Below are positions 45,791 through 57,464 of a stretch of 64,000 bases of DNA, one piece after another (positions within the stretch are counted from its first letter, which is position 1; each line of letters starts with the position of its first letter). The stretch lies in the NCBI GenBank assembly GCA_033398695.1, contig CM065809.1:178736501-178800500 (forward strand), read 5' to 3'. The notes under the pieces are model-generated. The model was not told the DNA's origin. It worked only from the letters and a program-made list of their open reading frames with translations, and ran no database searches. The position numbers and the translations under genes were made by a program. The stretch comes from Orobanche coerulescens (lineage: Eukaryota; Streptophyta; Magnoliopsida; Lamiales; Orobanchaceae).

Positions 45791-45794
45791 ATTC

Positions 45795-47381
45795 TGTAAC
45801 ACCCCCAAGTTATTCAGGGTATATTACAGCGCCGTGAGCCCTGCCGTGGGACCCACAAGGCTAAACAAACGCGGAACTATAAAACTTGACCGAGAAGGTC
45901 TACATACAATGGAAAGAAAGACGATACAAATGGTATTCAAAACCATAACCAATGAAACCATATACATCACTGTACAAATCAATACCTCGGCAACACAGGC
46001 CGGAACATCAAGGAAACTGAAATACAATACTCGAGTATTTAAAATCCATTCCAGTACAACAACACTGAATGGAGAAATCTAAAAAGATAACCGGAGATAA
46101 GACACAGTATCACACTTGCCCATCATCTTCATGCCGACCCGATACCCGCCTGTCCGCTCTCCTGTAACCTGAAATACATGAAACGTATTTCCCCCATAAA
46201 GGGGTTAGCCGTCGAATAGCTAGTGCAAGTACATCAATATGAAACACAATACTCCTCGACAATAAGGTAAATGTATTCGTCAATTCATCAATTCAAGACT
46301 AGCATTCCGGAATAACTAAAATCTCATCGTACCACATCAAGACGTATATGAATGCCGTAGAAATGGTTCGTTCATATCATACGCCGTTACATGTAGGAAT
46401 GTCGTCAAAACGGTTCGTTCATTACATGCCAACAATACATATATGAATGTCGTAGAAACGGTTCCTTCATATCATGCCATCAATACTTCTTACTTTCAAA
46501 TTCGAGAACGTACAATCATAATTATATACTTGCCTTGAATAATCGACGACGCAACGAACGGAATGGAAAGTCACCGACGAATGCTAGGAACCATCGAAAC
46601 CGAACCTAACGATTCGAAGAATACCATCACAACCAATTCTAAACGAATACGGAATTGGAATACACCCGGAAACCCGCCTACGATTCATGTATATTCGTAT
46701 AAAAACGACAACGAGGGCGGACCACAACCAAACCCTCTCGATTTCGTAAAAATCACGAAATATACCATGAATCCATAGGGAAACTAAGAGTAACAACAAG
46801 ATTAATCATATTCATCATGAATTACTCAGCAAAACCGAATGAATCGGACAAAACCGCGAAAATCCCCAAATCTCCCCAAAAGTAGGGTTCTAGAGATCTA
46901 ACCTTGATTCGCTGGATCGAAGGATGTTATACGATGATCGATCCATGATATGAACTCAGGAACTTCATGGATTTGTTGTTTAACAACATGGCTTCATCTT
47001 CTCCGAAGCTCCAGCCGCGGACCGAAGAGAAAGGAAATGAAAAATGAGTGAGAAAGTGGTTGTTCTGTCATTTATATACTGGGCCGGAACTAGCGTGCGC
47101 TAGCCTTCCCGGACTAGCGTGCGCTATCGGCCAGTATCGGCCCAGCACTCTCGGCCATGGCCGCATGACCCGGCACCACCGACCAAATCTGCCGACCATG
47201 ACTCGTCCGCCCGACTCCCGCTAGCGTGCGCTACGGCCGGAAGCCTGCGCGCGCTAGCCGACCTGTCCAGTAGCCTCTGGACTAGCAAGCTCATCCCGGT
47301 AACGCACGCTACTCGGCCGACAGCGTACGCTACCCCTGCCGGTCAGCGTGCGCAACGACCGGCAGTAGCGTGCGCTACCTG
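45795..47381 (-). repeat. 5' LTR of the minus-strand gypsy element, first part
   Basis: It matches 39439-41020 closely. It is interrupted after GCTACCTG at 47381 by Gypsy-2 and continues at 57470. Together the two parts give about 2.3 kb, the length of the other LTR. TATA-like box: minus strand, 47070-47078. Confidence 0.9.
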
Positions 47382-47611
47382 TGTAATACCCGGTTGTAAT
47401 TCAGTAATTATCATTCAGTATTTATCATTCAGTAATTGATACTCAGTCATTTTCACTCATTATTAATCATTTGTCACTCAGATTCAGTCATGGTATTCAT
47501 CATTCAGAGTAATTGTATCGTGTATCAATCGTCATTCATCACTAATCTGATTAGGAGTTTCGTGCCGTGTTTATCATCATTGTCATTTTCGTTGCGAACT
47601 GTGCGTGAGGA

Positions 47612-48193
47612 GTAGCGCACGCTACGTACTCCTTTTAGCGTACGCTAATTGGGTATGGGTAGCGCACGCTACCACTCAGCTTTAGCGCACGCTAAGGTTG
47701 CCCTGGCTGCAGTCCAGAAGGTACTGGACTGCAGGTGAGTTATTTGTAGCGCACGCTACGAGTGGTAAGTAGCGCACGCTACGAGTGGTAAGTAGCGCGC
47801 GCTAACGGGTTGTAGTAGCGCACGCTATATATGTGGAGTAGCGCGCGCTAGGGACGGATCAGGTTGAGTCCAGTGGCTACTGGACTGCACTGGATTAATT
47901 CATAGCGCACGCTAGGTGTTGTTTTTAGCGTACGCAATCGATATTATAGCGCACGCTAAATAATGGTTGTAGCGCACGCTATCGAGGTCAGGCAGTTTCT
48001 GGATTCCAGTACTGGGCATCAAATTATTCGTTAGCGCACGCTAACTATGAGTATTAGCGCACGCTATTGATATGGCCGTAGCGCACGCTACAAAAAGGTA
48101 CGTAGCGCGCGCTACCGTGTTCGGACAGTGGGTACTGGACTACCCAAATTACTCGTTAGCGCACGCTACGCACAAGGGCTAGCGCACGCTAAC
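47612..48193 (+). promoter_or_regulatory. Array of 19 U3 palindromes in the Gypsy-2 5' LTR
   Basis: Eighteen exact TAGCG-NN-CGCTA units and one imperfect unit (TAGCGTACGCAA) fill about 580 bases. The centre is mostly CA, with some CG and one TA. The array stops about ten bases before the TATA-like box. The 3' LTR carries the same array at 55258-55800 with some units missing or altered. Confidence 0.75.
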
Positions 48194-48202
48194 CTGGACT
48201 GG

Positions 48203-48210
48203 CTATAAAT
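48203..48210 (+). promoter_or_regulatory. TATA-like box of the Gypsy-2 5' LTR
   Basis: CTATAAAT follows the last palindrome. The same box lies at 55803-55810 in the 3' LTR. Confidence 0.6.
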
Positions 48211-49871
48211 TGGACAGTTTAGTCAGACTTCGTCATTTGTCATCTATTTCTCTTCCTCTCGTCGGTTCTTGGCGATTTGGGCGATTTAGAGAGTGTTCTT
48301 CAAGGTGTAATCATCAATCATCATCTTCAAGTCTTTGAGTTGGATTAATCATCACTTCATCATCTCCAAAACACCGAATCAAAGGTATTAATTTCTTGGA
48401 TCTAGAATTTCGGATTTTTGGGTTTTCCTTCCGATTCCTTCGTGTAAGCTTGGATTATCATTGGAATATGTTAGATATGGATTATCTACCTTGGATAAAT
48501 ATATTCCTATGGATTTAATGGTTATTTTCGGAATTATTTCAAGAACCCTTGGGGTTGACTTGATTAATTGGGGATTTTCCGATTGATGTTGTTGTAATCA
48601 TGAATTATGGATTCCTAATGGATTATTGATATCATTGAAGTGTTTTGTTAATTCGAAATACTCAATTTGGTGTTGGTTTCGACATATTCGGGATTGGATA
48701 TTTCCGAAGTTGTGTGGTTGGTTATGTATTCGTTGGAATGCCCTATGAGTTGATTATCGTTGTTTCGACCTTTGGGTTAGTCGTGTTTTGTTGCTTGATA
48801 CGTGTATTGAACGATTGTTGGTAATTATTGTTATTCAAGGTTGTTCGAGCGACCGGTATCTTGGTTAGGACGTTGTTCGTGGACGGACATTCTTCATCAT
48901 TGTTGTGTAAGTTAAATCTTACTCGGTTAAAAGGACACTCATTCCTTTTGTTGTTGATTGCTCATAATCATAATTCATTCATCATAATATTAATCATTTT
49001 GAGACTTGTAATTGTCGAATAATCATTTCATTCACGAGCAGCGGTTCCAAATCATTTCATTGGGTTATCAATCACGTCACTATTACTTTCATATCGGTGA
49101 GTCATCTTGGCCTTGTCTAATTATTATTCATTGATATTCATCTTGGTCATTCTCGTTCATGTGACCTTCCGGGTTCATATTGCGTGGCCGGGTGTGGCTG
49201 TGTGGAATTTTTAGTCGGGCACACGATGGTCATGTATTGGGTTCACCGATACATCGGACCGTGCACACGGTAACGCTTACCTCCGTGAGACTAATTAGGT
49301 ACAAGGACGGGTGTGTCCGGTCATTCGTCTTGTACACTTGCACAGAACATTACGGGCGTACTATGATACTCCTCTTCAGCGTAATTCATAATTAAAAATA
49401 ATTCATAACTTCAGTTAATTCATGATTGTGTAATTTCAACTCTTGAGGATTGTTGTTCTGTGTAACTGACCCCGTTGGGGGATTTTGTTTTCAGGTCACG
49501 GCAAGGCAAAGGCACGGGAAGAGCATGATGACGGCGAGGAGTCCCAGTGATACTAGTAGGGGGCCCCAGTCATTCCGTTTGTTCAGTCATTTTCAGTTAT
49601 TTCAGTTATTCCGTCATTTGTATTTTCCGTTGCAAATTCCGCTTGAGATGCTTATTTGTTCAGGGTGGTGTATTTTATCTTCATATAAAATATACTAGTA
49701 TTCGGTATTGTCCTGGTGTGTTGTACTTAAACTCCTCATCGGAGTACTTGGTAATATAATGTGGTTCGGTACTACAATTATATTATTTAATTCATCATTT
49801 TCATTGCCTGGTGGGTCCCAGTCGGGGATTCACGGCACTGTATTATCCGCCTAGTTTGGGGTGTTACAGAG

Positions 49872-49884
49872 TTGGTATCAGAGA
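49872..49884 (+). other. Primer-binding site of Gypsy-2
   Basis: TTGGTATCAGAGAG lies three bases after the LTR end and matches the Met-tRNA site except at its end. Confidence 0.8.
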
Positions 49885-50329
49885 GTGGTTTTGAATACTA
49901 CCCTCCAAGTCATGTCTCGTTTGAAATCATCGTCATCGGACTAGTATCATTGGACTTTCGCGTCATGTGTGACCTGTGCAAATGCCGAGCCAATCAGACC
50001 AAGAACTGTAAGATTTCTAATGCCATGGTATAATTTCTGGCATTAATCATTCATTCATAATTCATCAGTTAACAATCCTAAGTCATCATTGTCATTTTGA
50101 CCAGGATGGTCAGGTTAACTCATTAATAACTCGATTCATTTCATTATTCAGTTGTTGATCAGGAAGATCAAATCATTAATCATGTTCAAGATAATCATGT
50201 CACCTCAGTTGATCATTCATGTAATCACTGTGTTAGAGCGCGTATGCTCATTTTTATCATCTCATGTCATAATCATAACGTATTATTCATGCGGTGAATA
50301 TAATCATCATGTGACTTTCATACTTCAGT

Positions 50330-51511
50330 ATGGAGAGGGCAAGAAGAGGACGTGGAGGACGAGGCCGTGGAGCGGGCCGAATCCCGAGAGCTCGTGTGAA
50401 TACACGTGCAAACACGAGGAATAATGCTAATTCATCGAGCAGCGACGCTGCCACTCATTCACCTCGACGCGATCATTCACTATCGGGGAGTCGTACCCGG
50501 GACACGGCTCAGTCAGAGGGTGTCCGGGTTGACCCACTCGCTTTCATGCAGGGCATGATGGCCCAAATGACCCAGATGGCTCAGTTGATGGAGACGATGC
50601 ATAACTCCGTCAATCAAAATCAGCAGGCTCCTCCGCCGCCACCTCAGAGGCAAGAGAGGAATGTGAGTAATATCATCGGTGATATCTCTCGCCAGAGGCC
50701 ACCTACTTTTGAGGGCTCGTCTGAGCCGGCAGATATCATTCATTGGCTCGAGCATTTTGAGAAGTTGTTTGCTATGGCAGAGTGTCCCGAAGGACACAAA
50801 GTTTCTGTTGCGGCTTACTACCTGGGTAAGAGCGCACATTCTTGGTGGTTATCGTTGAAGCCCACCGAAGGATCTTGTACTTGGGATCAGTTCAAAACTC
50901 TCATGATGGAGAGGTATTATCCGGCCCCACTCAGAGAGGCCAAGTCGAGAATTACTCACCCCGACCCTTCAACAGACGAGGATGTTCTCGCCATTGCCGA
51001 GAAATTTCAGAACTTCTTCCTTTCGCCTCATCCATCATTCATTCGAGGCGGATAAGATCAAGTATTTCAAAGAAGAGGTGAAACCCCGTATGAGACTTCG
51101 CCATTTAATCATAATTGCACCACGTTGGCCGAATTCATTGAGAAAGCTCTCACCTACGAGCTTCTCGCTAAGGAAATTGCTAAGCAGCAACCTTCGTCTG
51201 ATAGCAAGAAATCGAAGAATCGTAATCAGTCTGAAGGCGGTCAGACAACTTTCAAGAAACCCCGTGCGGGCTCTGCTTTTTCTGAGCGACCTCCTGTGTC
51301 GTCTAAACCCGCGGAATCTCAGTCTCGAGCGGCCAGTTCGGCCATCACCTGTTTTAACTGTGGGGAGCTTGGTCACCTCAGTACCAAGTGTCCTCGACAG
51401 ACTATCACGTGTCATAATTGTGGGATTGCTGGGCATAAGGCCCGTTTTTGCCGTAGGGACTCCAAACCTACTCAGACGTCATCTCAGGCACCTAAGCGCC
51501 GCCTGTCGTAA
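50330..51511 (+). pseudogene. gag: Gypsy-2 gag, two frame changes
   Basis: The start ATG at 50330 opens an Arg/Gly-rich N-terminus (MERARRGRGGRGRGAG). The capsid domain (retrotrans_gag) spans about 50690-51100, with the HSWWLSLKP and WDQFKTLMMERYYP blocks. Frame changes occur near 51040 and 51112, within FEADKIKYFKEEV and after it. Two CCHC knuckles follow, CFNCGELGHLSTKC (about 51352-51393) and CHNCGIAGHKARFC (about 51409-51450). The frame ends at 51511. Gag would build the particle and package RNA. Confidence 0.88.
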
Positions 51512-52040
51512 TCAAGCCACTCAATCAGCGTCGTTTAAAACGACAGGAGCGACTAAAGGTGGAGCTTTTAGCCAGCAGACGGGAGCGTCCGGTGCCGGGA
51601 CTAGCAAGCCCCGGATTTATGAGATGAAGAAGACCGATGATCCAGAGGCCCGAATGATCTCAGGTACACTCGATATTCTATCTCAACCTGTGTGTACCCT
51701 TTTCGATACTGGTGCATCGCATTCATTCATTTCCGAGTCATGTTTGAGTAGACTACGTCTTGGTAGTGCTACTAGTTGTGAGCCTTATGTCATTGGCCTA
51801 CCTGATGGTAGACGAATTATCGGTAATCGTGAGATTCAGAATTGTCCGATTCAGTTTCATGGTCGTGTTTGGCCAGCAGACCTAATCGTGGTAGATTTAC
51901 CGAGGGACGACATCATCTTGGGTATTGACTGGATGGATCGTCATGATGCCATCATTAGTGTCTGTAAGCGTATGGTCACTATCATTTCAGACGATGGGGT
52001 TGAATGTGTGTTTCAGGGAGGTAATCCCTACTGCTCGTAA
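51512..52040 (+). pseudogene. pol: Gypsy-2 protease
   Basis: The pol frame opens before 51620 (RIYEMKKTDDPEARM). The catalytic LFDTGASHSFIS is at about 51698-51735 and the flap/C-terminal [12 protein letters not shown] at about 51915-51950. The frame ends at 52040; the following RT continues in another frame from about 52005. Confidence 0.85.
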
Positions 52041-53480
52041 GGTCATTAATTTGATGAAAGCAGTAAGGTTACTCAATCAGGGATGTGTCGGTTATTGGTG
52101 CTATATGGCCAAAATCGAGAAGTCATCAGTAATGTTAACGGATATTCCGGTGGTGAGGGAATATGCCGATGTTTTTCCAGACGAGTTACCTGGTTTGCCT
52201 CCACATAGGGATGTGGAATTCACGATTGAGTTGGAGCCTGGTACGTCCCCGATATCGAAGGCACCGTACCGGATGGCCCCGACCGAAATGCAGGAATTAA
52301 AGAACCAACTTGAGGAGTTGTTCGAGAAAGGTTATATCCGACCGAGTGCGTCCCCGTGGGGAGCACCAGTGTTGTTTGTTAAGAAGAAGGATGGTTCATT
52401 CCGCTTATGTATTGATTATCGGGAGTTGAATAGGGTGACGATCAAGAATAAGTATCCCTTACCCCGTATCGATGATCTTTTGGATTAACTTCAGGGAGCT
52501 TCAGTATTTTCCAAGATCGACTTAAGGTCTGGATATCATCAGTTGCGGATCCGAGAGTCGGACATCGCGAGGACGGCGTTTCGAACACGCTATGGTCATT
52601 ATGAGTTTGTGGTTATGCCGTTCGGTTTGACTAATGCACCTGCGGTATTCATGGAGTTAATGAATCGGGTTTTCATCGACTTTTTGGATCAGTTTGTTGT
52701 TGTCTTCATCGATGACATTTTGATTTATTCTCGTGACCGGGAGGAACACGAGTTTCACCTTCATCAAGTGCTCGACGTGTTGAGACGAGAACAACTTTAT
52801 GGGAAGTTTTCCAAATGTGAGTTCTGGATGTCCGAAGTGACTTTTCTCGGACATGTAATTTCATCAGACGGAGTTCGTGTCGACCCTCAGAAGACGGAGG
52901 CTATTCGAGATTGGCTACCTCCGAAGAACGTTAAGGAAATCCGAAGTTTCCTCGGATTAGCGGGTTATTATCGGCGATTTGTAGAGGGATTTTCTAGAAT
53001 CGCTCAACCCTTAACGAACCTTTTGCGGAAGGATAAGAAATACACGTGGTCCGACGCGTGTCAACGGAGTTTTGAGGAACTCAAGAGCCGGTTAATGTCA
53101 GCACCTGTACTTTCCTTGCCGCAGGGGACATAAGGATTTGTGGTTTGTAGTGATGCGTCGGACGGGGTCTCGGATGTGTACTCATGCGTAACGGGAAAGT
53201 TATTGCCTATGCTTCACAAAGAATTGAGACCTTACGAGGTTAATTATCCGACCCACGACTGAGCTAGCATGTGGTGTTCGCTGAAGATTTGGCGTCATTA
53301 CCTTTATGGCGTCACCGCCGATATTCACCGATCATAAGAGTTTAAAGTATATATTTACCCGAAGGAGTTAAATATGCGTCGAGACAGTGGTTGGAATTAA
53401 TCAAAGATTATGATATCGAGATCCTCTACCACCCGGGCAAGGCGAACGTTGTCGCCGACGCCTTGAGTCGTAAGTCCGTT
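52005..53480 (+). pseudogene. pol: Gypsy-2 reverse transcriptase and RNase H
   Basis: RT is nearly intact: [20 protein letters not shown] (about 52357-52417), [23 protein letters not shown] and the catalytic FIDD (about 52705-52720). One TAA at 52486-52488 is present, where related elements have Gln. The tether ends with a TAA at 53131-53133. RNase H (about 53140-53480) is recognisable only piecewise (VCSDAS, HDxEL region, [25 protein letters not shown]). Bases are missing at most expected CAG and CTG triplets, starting abruptly at about 53130. Confidence 0.88.
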
Positions 53481-55010
53481 CAGAGCAGATGCTTGCCCGT
53501 TTAACAGTTCGAAGGAGCTTGGCAGGAATTCCTTAGACCAGAGATCGAGGTCGCTTCAGCGAGTTCGGGCGGCTTTGTATGTTAGAGATTTCATCGTCAC
53601 TCGAGGAGGCAATCCGAGAGAATCAGGGTTCAGACCCACCATTGTTGCGCATCCGAGAGGATGTGGCTCGGGAAAGCCCCTGGATTTGTGGTCCACGAGG
53701 ATGGACTTTTGAGGTTTAAGAATCGGTTGTGCGTGCCGCGAATGACGAGTTGAAAAACTCGATTTTGAAATAAGCTCATGCTACCCCTTATTCTGTTCAT
53801 CCGGTCTAGCAAGATGTACAAGGACTTGAAACAAAATTACCGGTGGAGTAATATGAAGCGAGAAGTCGCAGAATTTGTTTCGAGATGCTTAACTCACAAC
53901 AAGTTAAGATTGAACATCGCCGACGGCGGGTATGCTGAAACCTCTTCCTATTCCCGAGTGGAAGTGGGAAGACATTTCTATGGATTTCATCACGAGTTTG
54001 CCGACGAGTCGTCGTGGCATGAATACGGTCTGGGTGATCGTGGACCGCTTAACTAAATCAGCTCATTTTCTTGAGATCAAGGAGACATGGGGTCCCGAGA
54101 GACTTGCTCAACTGTTCATCAAAGAGATAGTCAGACTGCACGGTACTCCTAAAAGTATCGTTTCCGATCGTGACGGAAGGTTTGTGTCGCATTTTTGGAA
54201 ATCAGTTCATCGTGCTATGGGAACTCAGCTTAATCTCGATCAGCTTTTCATCCTCGGTCAGACGGACAATCGAGAGGACCTTTCAGACATTAGAGGACAT
54301 GTTGAGGGCATGCGTCCTCGATTGGAAAGACGATTGGGAAGCCCAACTACCATTGATCGAGTTCACGTATAATAATAGTTGGCATGCTTCGATCAAGATG
54401 GCACCTTACGAGGCCTTGTATGGTCGTCGTTGTCGATCTCCGTTGTGTTGGGACGACTTATCGTAATCAATCGACCGAGCCCGATATGCTTATAGCGCCC
54501 GTGAGAAGGTAGCTTTGATCGAGTCGTTTGTTGACCGCTCGAGTCGGCGAAATCATATGCGACTAACCGTCACCGACCATTAGAGTTCGAGTGGTGACCA
54601 TGTGTTGGTCAAGGTATCCCCAGTCGTGGTATCTTCCGCTTTGGGAAGAGGGAAAGTTGAGTCCGAGATTCATTGGACCGCTTGAGATTTTGGATCGAGT
54701 AGGCGAGTTAGCTTATCGATTGGCTTTACCTCCGGCGTTGAGCCGAATTCATAATGTGTTTCATGTCTCTCACCATGGAAGTATGTTGCCGACCCGAGCC
54801 ACATACTTCGCCGACGAAATCGAGATCGCCGACGATCATTCATATGAGGAGCGTCCTATGCGAGTTTTAGAACGATTTAATCAAACAGCTTGAGGAATAA
54901 GACGATTCCTTTGGTTAAAATTCAGTGGTCTAGACACGGAGTCGAAGAGGCTACTTGGGAAACCGAGGATAGTATGCGGGAGAGTTATCCCGAGTGTTTG
55001 ACCCTTAGTT
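53481..55010 (+). pseudogene. pol: Gypsy-2 integrase with chromodomain-like tail, many small deletions
   Basis: The zinc-binding domain is fragmentary (SSKMYKDLKQNY, about 53805-53840; SRCLT, about 53880). The core is clear at 53932-54230: PEWKWEDISMDFITSLP (first Asp) and VSDRDGRFVSHFW (second Asp). After a frame change at the expected T-D-G-Q motif it continues with ERTFQTLEDMLRAC (Glu) and HASIKMAPYEALYGRRCRS. The GPY-type region is at about 54660-54780. The tail (IQWSRHGVEEATWE, about 54918-54960) resembles the Gypsy-1 chromodomain-like end. Very many short deletions interrupt the frame. Confidence 0.85.
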
Positions 55011-55020
55011 TCGGGACGAA

Positions 55021-55039
55021 ACTCTTTTAAGGGGGTGTA
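55021..55039 (+). other. Polypurine tract of Gypsy-2
   Basis: TTTTAAGGGGGTGTA lies directly before the 3' LTR start. Confidence 0.75.
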
Positions 55040-57464
55040 TGTAATACCCGGTTGTAATTCAAGAATTATCATTCAAGATTTATCATTCAAGAATTGATAC
55101 TCGAATTTTCACTCATTATTAATCATTTGTCACTCGATTCATCATGGTATTCATCATTCGAGTAATTGTATCGTATCAATCGTCATTCATCACTAATCTG
55201 ATTAGGAGTTTCGTGCCGTGTTTATCATCATTGTCATTTTCGTTAATCAGGCGTGAGGAGTAGCGCATGCTACGTACTCCTTTAGCGTACGCTAATTGGG
55301 TATGGGTAGCGCACGCTACCACTCGGCTTTAGCGCACGCTAAGGTTGCCGCACCCGTAAGGTACCGGATCGGCAGTGAGTTATTTGTAGCGCACGCTACG
55401 AGTGGTAAGTAGCGCGCGCTAACGGTTGTAGTAGCGCACGCTATATATGTGGAGTAGCGCGCTAGGATAGATCGAGTTGAGTCCGGTGGCTCTTGACCGC
55501 ATCGATTAATTCATAGCGCACGCTAGGTGTTGTTTTAGCGTACGCAATCGATATTATAGCGCACGCTAAATAATGGTTGTAGCGCACGCTATCGAGGTCG
55601 CGCTTCGGATTCCGATCGGGCATCAAATTATTCGTTAGCGCACGCTAACTATGAGTATTAGCGCACGCTATTGATATGGCCGTAGCGCACGCTACAAAAA
55701 GGTACGTAGCGCGCGCTACCGTGTTCGGACAATGGGTCTTGGACTACCCAAATTACTCGTTAGCGCACGCTACGCATGAGGCTAGCGACGCTAACTGGAT
55801 CGCTATAAATCGACAGTTTAGTCGACTTCGTCATTTGTCATCTATTTCTCTTCCTCTCGTCGGTTCTTGGCGATTTGGGCGATTTAGAGAGTGTTCTTCA
55901 AGGTGTAATCATCAATCATCATCTTCAAGTCTTTGAGTTGGATTAATCATCACTTCATCATCTCCAAAACACCGAATCAAAGGTATTAATTTCTTGGATC
56001 TAGAATTTGGATTTTTGGGTTTTCCTTCCGATTCCTTCGTGTAAGCTTGGATTATCATTGGAATATGTTAGATATGGATTATCTACCTTGGATAAATATA
56101 TTCCTATGGATTTAATGGTTATTTTCGGAATTATTTCAAGAACCCTTGGGGTTGACTTCTGTTAATTGGGGATTTTCCGATTGATGTTTTTGTAATCATG
56201 AATTATGGATTCCTAATGGATTATTGATATCATTGAAGTGTTTTGTTAATTGAAATACTCAATTTGGTGTTGGTTTCGACATATTCGATGGATATTTCCG
56301 AAGTTGTGTGGTTGGTTATGTATTCGTTGGAATGCCCTATGAGTTGATTATCGTTGTTTCGACCTTTGGGTTAGTCGTGTTTTGTTGCTTGATACGTGTA
56401 TTGAACGATTGTTGGTAATTATTGTTATTCAAGGTTGTTCGAGCGACCGGTATCTTGGTTAGGACGTTGTTCGTGGACGGACATTCTTCATCGTTGTTGT
56501 GTAAGTTAAATCTTATTCGGTTAAAAGGATACTCATTCCTTTTGTTGTTGATTGCTCATAATCATAATTCATTCATCATAATATTAATCATTTTGAGACT
56601 TGTAATTGTCGAATAATCATTTCATTCACGAGGAACGACGGTTCCAAATCATTTCATTGGGTTATCAATCACGTCACTATTACTTTCATATCGGTGAGTC
56701 ATCTTGGCCTTGTCTAATTATTATTCATTGATATTCATCTTGGTCATTCTCGTTCATGTGACCTTCCGGGTTCATATTGCGTGGCCGGGTGTGGCTGTGT
56801 GGAATTTTTAGTCGGGCACACGATGGTCATGTATTGGGTTCACCGATACATCGGACCGTGCACACGGTAACGCTTACCTCCGTGAGACTAATTAGGTACA
56901 AGGACGGGTGTGTCCAGGTCATTCGTCTTGTACACTTACTTGCAGAACATTACGGGCGTACTATGATACTCCTCTTCAACGTAATTCATAATTAAAAATA
57001 ATTCATAACTTCGCTAATTCATGATTGTGTAATTTCAACTCTTGAGGATTGTTGTTACGTAATCGACCCGTTGGAGGATTTTGTTTTCAGGTCACGGCAA
57101 GGCAAAGGCACGGGAAGAGCATGCTGACGGCGAGGAGTCCCAGTGATACTAGTAGGGGGCCCCAGTCATTCCGTTTGTTCAGTCATTTTCAGTCATTTCA
57201 GTTATTCCGTCATTTGTATTTTCCGCTGCAAATTCCGCTTGAGATGCTTATTTGTTCAGGGTGGTGTATTTTATCTTCATATAAAATATACTAGTATTCG
57301 GTATTGTCCTGGTGTGTTGTCCTTAAACTCCTCATCGGAGTACTTGGTAATATAATGTGGTTCAGTACTACAATTATATTATTTAATTCATCATTTTCAT
57401 TGCCTGGTGGGTCCCAGTCGGGGATTCACGGCACTGTAATATCTGCCTAGTTTGGGGTGTTACA
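55040..57464 (+). repeat. 3' LTR of Gypsy-2
   Basis: It starts TGTAATACCCGG and ends GGGGTGTTACA, 2425 bases against 2487 in the 5' copy. Differences are concentrated from 55040 to about 57070 and mostly sit at CAG or CTG triplets of the 5' LTR. From about 57080 on, CAG triplets are preserved and the two LTRs are almost identical. At least one 23-base palindrome unit present in the 5' LTR is missing. Confidence 0.92.

Larger units (their letters stand above)
47382..49868 (+). repeat. 5' LTR of Gypsy-2
   Basis: It starts TGTAATACCCGG and ends TTGGGGTGTTACA, 2487 bases long. U3 holds 19 TAGCG(N)2CGCTA-type palindromes (47612-48193) and a TATA-like CTATAAAT at 48203-48210. Between them lie inverted repeats of the form CAGTCCAG...CTGGACTG (about 47708-47735). 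Confidence 0.93.
47382..57464 (+). mobile_element. Gypsy-2, complete gypsy element nested in an LTR
   Basis: It has LTRs at 47382-49868 and 55040-57464, a primer-binding site, gag, pol and a polypurine tract. The target duplication ACCTG lies at 47377-47381 and 57465-57469. Removing the insert gives GCTACCTGCCGATCC, exactly as in the intact LTR at 41020, so the boundaries are certain. Confidence 0.95.

Noticed and set aside
47612..48193. Regular short repeats with variable spacers, CRISPR-like at first sight
   Set aside because: Units are 12 bases and unevenly spaced, they lie in LTR U3 upstream of a TATA box in a plant genome, and there are no cas genes.
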